The position numbers and the translations under genes were made by a program. Below, piece after piece: positions 61,981 to 64,000 of a stretch of 64,000 nt of DNA. The notes below the pieces were generated by a model, which was given only the letters and a program-made list of their open reading frames with translations, did no database searches and was not told the DNA's origin. The stretch comes from an uncultured Lachnospiraceae bacterium (GTDB lineage: Bacteria; Bacillota; Clostridia; Lachnospirales; Lachnospiraceae). Where the stretch lies: the NCBI GenBank assembly GCA_934317845.1, contig CAKRES010000008.1, positions 44,196-108,195 on the forward strand, read 5' to 3'. The stretch's first letter is position 1; the number at the start of each line of letters is the position of its first letter.

Positions 61981-62040
61981 GTGTTACTATTGACAGTTAA
62001 ATTGATAGAATATCAAAATACGAGAAAGGTGGTAATTTAA
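61981..62040 (+). CDS. 19-codon leader ORF abutting the XRE-like gene
   Basis: GTG at 61981 starts a 19-residue ORF (MLLLTVKLIEYQNTRKVVI) preceded by a perfect AAAGGAGGT (61968-61976). Its TAA (62038-62040) directly touches the GTG start of the next gene. Too short for standard callers, but this RBS is the best in the area. It could be a leader peptide that couples translation to the XRE-like gene, or an upstream start of a decayed gene. Peptide function unknown. Confidence 0.5.
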   Translation: MLLLTVKLIEYQNTRKVVI

Positions 62041-62409
62041 GTGAACAAAAAAGGAAACAATAAAAAAGATAACGATAAAAAAGGTAGCGATAAAAAACAA
62101 AGATTGCATATCAATCAAGTTCTTAGCAAGGAACAAATTTTAGATATCAAGAAACGTATTAACAATTGCATTTTAGAAAATAATCTCACTCCCAATGACG
62201 TAGCCAATAAGATGATAACGTGTATGATAGGAGATTTTCAAGATTTTGAGAAAAATGGTATAAATTATCGTACAGAGGCTAATATTAGTATTCCAGAACG
62301 ATTTACTAACAGAAAAGATGATGCAATTGTAAGGGATATAGGAGATTGGATTCTATTATCAAGGGTATTAGGCGTTACTATTGATTATCTTATTTATGGT
62401 GAACAATAA
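62041..62409 (+). CDS. XRE-like small regulator
   Basis: The 122-residue product has a very Lys/Asn/Asp-rich N-terminus (about 1-20) and then an XRE-like helical region (VLSKEQILDIKKRINNCILE about 27-46, then LTPNDVANKMITCM), ending LSRVLGVTIDYLIYGEQ, which is the usual end of an element-type repressor. A DNA-binding role is likely but the middle is divergent. The start GTG abuts the leader ORF stop and has its own AAAGGTGG RBS. It is followed by a strong terminator. Confidence 0.68.
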   Translation: MNKKGNNKKDNDKKGSDKKQRLHINQVLSKEQILDIKKRINNCILENNLTPNDVANKMITCMIGDFQDFEKNGINYRTEANISIPERFTNRKDDAIVRDIGDWILLSRVLGVTIDYLIYGEQ

Positions 62410-62416
62410 TACTTAT

Positions 62417-62447
62417 AAGAGAGGGCAGTGTTACCCTCTCTTTTTTT
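62417..62447 (+). terminator. Terminator after the XRE-like gene
   Basis: AAGAGAGGG and CCCTCTCTT form a perfect 9-bp stem with an 8-nt loop followed by seven T residues. Confidence 0.9.
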
Positions 62448-62583
62448 CTGATTCAGACATTAAAAAATGTGTTTTCTGTTTAGTAACTTTGCGATATAAT
62501 GTAATTATGGAATATTTTATATATACAAATCATGAGGAGCATACTGACTTATGCAAATAGCGAACAGAAAGGGAATAGTGTCA

Positions 62584-63672
62584 ATGAAAAGATCGTTAAA
62601 TAAGATTATATGCTTTGGTTTAGCAGGTATGTTACTTGTTAGTCCAATGACAGCAGAAGCTAAGGCAAAAAAGAAGCCTTGTTTAAGCAAGACTAGTATT
62701 AGCTTACAGGTTGGTAAGAGTTGTACTTTAAAGGTTAAGAACAATAAGAAGAAAGTAAAGTGGAGTACCAGTAGCAAGAAGATTGCCAAGGTTACAAAGA
62801 AGGGTAAGGTTACAGCAGTTCAAAAGGGAACTTGTAGGGTATATGCTAAGGTTAGTGGTAAGAAGTTGAGTTGCAGGGTTGTTGTTTATGCACCTAAGAG
62901 TAGTACAAGCAGTACAACAGAGGCAGTAAAAAACAACAATAGTAATAAGACAACGGAATCTACTAAGAAGCCTAATACAAATAAGACAACTGAAAAAACA
63001 ACGGCAGCATCTAGCAAGACAACAGAAAACACTAAAAAGGATTGTAGTACGTTAGGTCATGATACAGAGGTTGTTACAACAAATGCTACATGTGATAAGG
63101 CAGGTTCAGAGGTTACTAAGTGTAAGAGATGTGGAGAGGTTCTTTCTACTAAGAGTATTCCAGCGTTAGGTCACGATTGGTCTGGAGGTTATAAGACTCA
63201 TGATCAGTCTAATTGTAAGTTAAGTGGAAGTACAGGTATTAACTACTGTATGAGATGCGGAAAAATGGAAACATTCGTATATGATACTGTTGATCATAAT
63301 ATAGTAACGGATTCTGTTACTGCTACTTGTACAACTGGTGGTACTGCTAAGACATACTGTAAGGATTGTGGTAAGGTGTTTGCTACTAAGAACACTTCTG
63401 CTTTAGGTCATAACTGGGTAACAGATAAGGAAGTAGCATGGACTTGTACTACTGACGGTTGGGTAGAGAAGCATTGTTCTAGGTGTGGTGAGAAGAAAGC
63501 TTATGCACCAGCAAAACCATCAACAACAGTGCATTCAGGTAATCGAGTTACTAAGGGAGAGACTCTTAATATGGCTTTGGTAGGTCACCCAGAGCTTGGA
63601 TATAAGTTATGTATAGTAACTCGATGCTCTGATTGCAACACAATTACAGATTATACTCAAGTACAAGAATAA
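62584..63672 (+). CDS. Secreted Ig-like/Cys-rich repeat protein
   Basis: The 362-residue product has a signal peptide (MKRSLNK, a hydrophobic core, cleavage near AEAKA, about 24), one BIG2-type Ig-like domain (about 32-100; SISLQVGKSCTLKVKN), a Thr/Ser/Lys/Asn-rich linker (about 105-155), then four or five short cysteine repeats of the form C-x2-CG with LGHDW or LGHNW spacers (about 158-360; KCKRCGEVL, YCMRCGKM, YCKDCGKVF, HCSRCGEK). Such repeats occur in Lachnospiraceae surface proteins. No sortase motif is seen. Start chosen for the signal peptide and GGGA RBS. Codon use (AAG, GGT-rich) differs from the core genes. Confidence 0.8.
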   Translation: MKRSLNKIICFGLAGMLLVSPMTAEAKAKKKPCLSKTSISLQVGKSCTLKVKNNKKKVKWSTSSKKIAKVTKKGKVTAVQKGTCRVYAKVSGKKLSCRVVVYAPKSSTSSTTEAVKNNNSNKTTESTKKPNTNKTTEKTTAASSKTTENTKKDCSTLGHDTEVVTTNATCDKAGSEVTKCKRCGEVLSTKSIPALGHDWSGGYKTHDQSNCKLSGSTGINYCMRCGKMETFVYDTVDHNIVTDSVTATCTTGGTAKTYCKDCGKVFATKNTSALGHNWVTDKEVAWTCTTDGWVEKHCSRCGEKKAYAPAKPSTTVHSGNRVTKGETLNMALVGHPELGYKLCIVTRCSDCNTITDYTQVQE

Positions 63673-63680
63673 TTTTAATA

Positions 63681-63709
63681 AAAGGTGATACTATGTATCA
63701 CCTTTATTT
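63681..63709 (+). terminator. Terminator after the Cys-rich gene
   Basis: AAAGGTGATAC and GTATCACCTTT form a perfect 11-bp stem with a 3-nt loop followed by a T-rich tail. Confidence 0.85.
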
Positions 63710-63782
63710 ATACATAGAGAAGGACTAGAAGGTGAAGTGCTGACAGAGGGGAGTATGCATCTCCAATCCTAAGGCAATCTAT
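63710..63782. other. Gap before the candidate RNA
   Basis: No coding frame or clear element is visible in this short stretch between the terminator and the next promoter. Confidence 0.5.
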
Positions 63783-63810
63783 TTGACATATATATTTATA
63801 CCTGTATAAT
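63783..63810 (+). promoter_or_regulatory. Near-ideal promoter upstream of the candidate RNA
   Basis: Exact consensus TTGACA (63783-63788) and TATAAT (63805-63810) separated by 16 nt. No gene with an RBS follows for at least 190 nt. Confidence 0.85.
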
Positions 63811-63816
63811 GCAGAT

Positions 63817-63985
63817 AAGAGCAGAAAACCAAAATTTGGTCTCTGCTCTTAAAAATTATAAATATTATTATGCTAATTTTTGAGTTTACACAACACTTGA
63901 AACGCTATCTAAAAATTTAAAGAGAGAGTGTAATATAAAGTGTGTAAGTTACCGGTAACAAACTTACGCACTTTATTTTTGTTTT
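63817..63985 (+). ncRNA. Candidate small non-coding RNA
   Basis: The predicted transcript of about 170 nt starts with a hairpin (63817-63850, arms AAGAGCAG/CTGCTCTT with an inner ACCAA/TTGGT stem). It ends with a 14-bp stem (63937-63974, one G-U pair, loop containing ACCGGT) and a T-rich tail. No RBS-supported ORF lies inside; a 16-codon ATG frame has no Shine-Dalgarno. Function unknown. The window ends just after it. Confidence 0.55.
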
Positions 63986-64000
63986 AAAGTGCGATATTCT

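Noticed and set aside
60422..64000. attR copy of the tRNA-Arg 3' end
   Set aside because: I looked for a repeat of the T-arm/acceptor sequence and saw none, so the element's far end is probably outside the window.
1..64000. CRISPR array or insertion sequence
   Set aside because: No regularly spaced direct repeats of CRISPR type and no transposase gene were seen.

Overview
This 64 kb window reads as chromosome of a low-GC Firmicute, most probably a gut-type Lachnospiraceae (Clostridia). The basis is gene content and order: rho-rpmE-DUF1385-prmC-prfA, glnA beside an ANTAR regulator and dapL, a T-box before thrS, a glycine riboswitch before an AGCS symporter, PF06541 'CmpB-like' membrane proteins, a DUF5688 protein and queH. 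A species cannot be fixed from sequence reading alone. Most genes lie on the minus strand and match core housekeeping families.

Layout. 1-3.8 kb: infC-rpmI-rplT behind an L20-type leader, and thrS behind a T-box. 3.8-9.9 kb: asparaginase, ppk1 and ppx (coupled), a cold-shock protein and a DUF5688 protein. 10-16.3 kb: hisC, a class I aminotransferase, a flavin reductase-like protein, aspS, and an XRE-aminotransferase fusion with four phased TTGAACTT repeats at its promoter. 16.6-20.9 kb: a chemoreceptor, a CmpB-like protein with an 11-residue-repeat coiled coil, and a riboswitch-controlled amino-acid symporter. 21-28 kb: rlmH, cysK, prfA, prmC, DUF1385, rpmE, rho with a long basic disordered insert, and dtd. 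28-34 kb: malic enzyme, radical SAM protein and DUF4364 (overlapping genes), citrate synthase and a DUF2079 membrane protein. 34-46.9 kb: sirtuin, secreted GHL10 hydrolase, membrane MutS-like ATPase with an orphan OmpR regulator, a NeuB-SAF-cupin fusion, SPFH and NfeD, an RNA methyltransferase, dnaE and proC. 47-56 kb: a small XRE protein, dapL, ANTAR regulator, glnA, carB, carA and queH. 56-60.2 kb: small orphan genes, a SpoIID-like/peptidoglycan-binding protein, a second CmpB-like protein, folA and thyA.

From 60.3 kb the character changes. A tRNA-Arg(ACG) is followed directly by the frameshifted C-terminal end of a tyrosine recombinase, a 74-nt inverted repeat, two unrecognised genes, a divergent control region with ACCGGT-type inverted repeats, a 19-codon leader ORF abutting an XRE-like protein, a secreted Ig-like/Cys-rich repeat protein, and a stretch with a near-ideal promoter and terminator but no gene (candidate small RNA). 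This looks like the integrase-proximal end of a decayed or partial integrative element at the tRNA; its far end is not in the window.

Most interesting for follow-up: (1) the XRE-aminotransferase fusion whose linker is encoded by an intact Shine-Dalgarno plus internal ATG, with repeats overlapping its -35 box; (2) the tRNA-Arg element with its leader ORF and candidate RNA; (3) the probable ATA start of infC; (4) the glnA leader beside an ANTAR gene; (5) the orphan NeuB-SAF-cupin protein. Promoters and terminators were located by eye. No homology search, folding or alignment was run.
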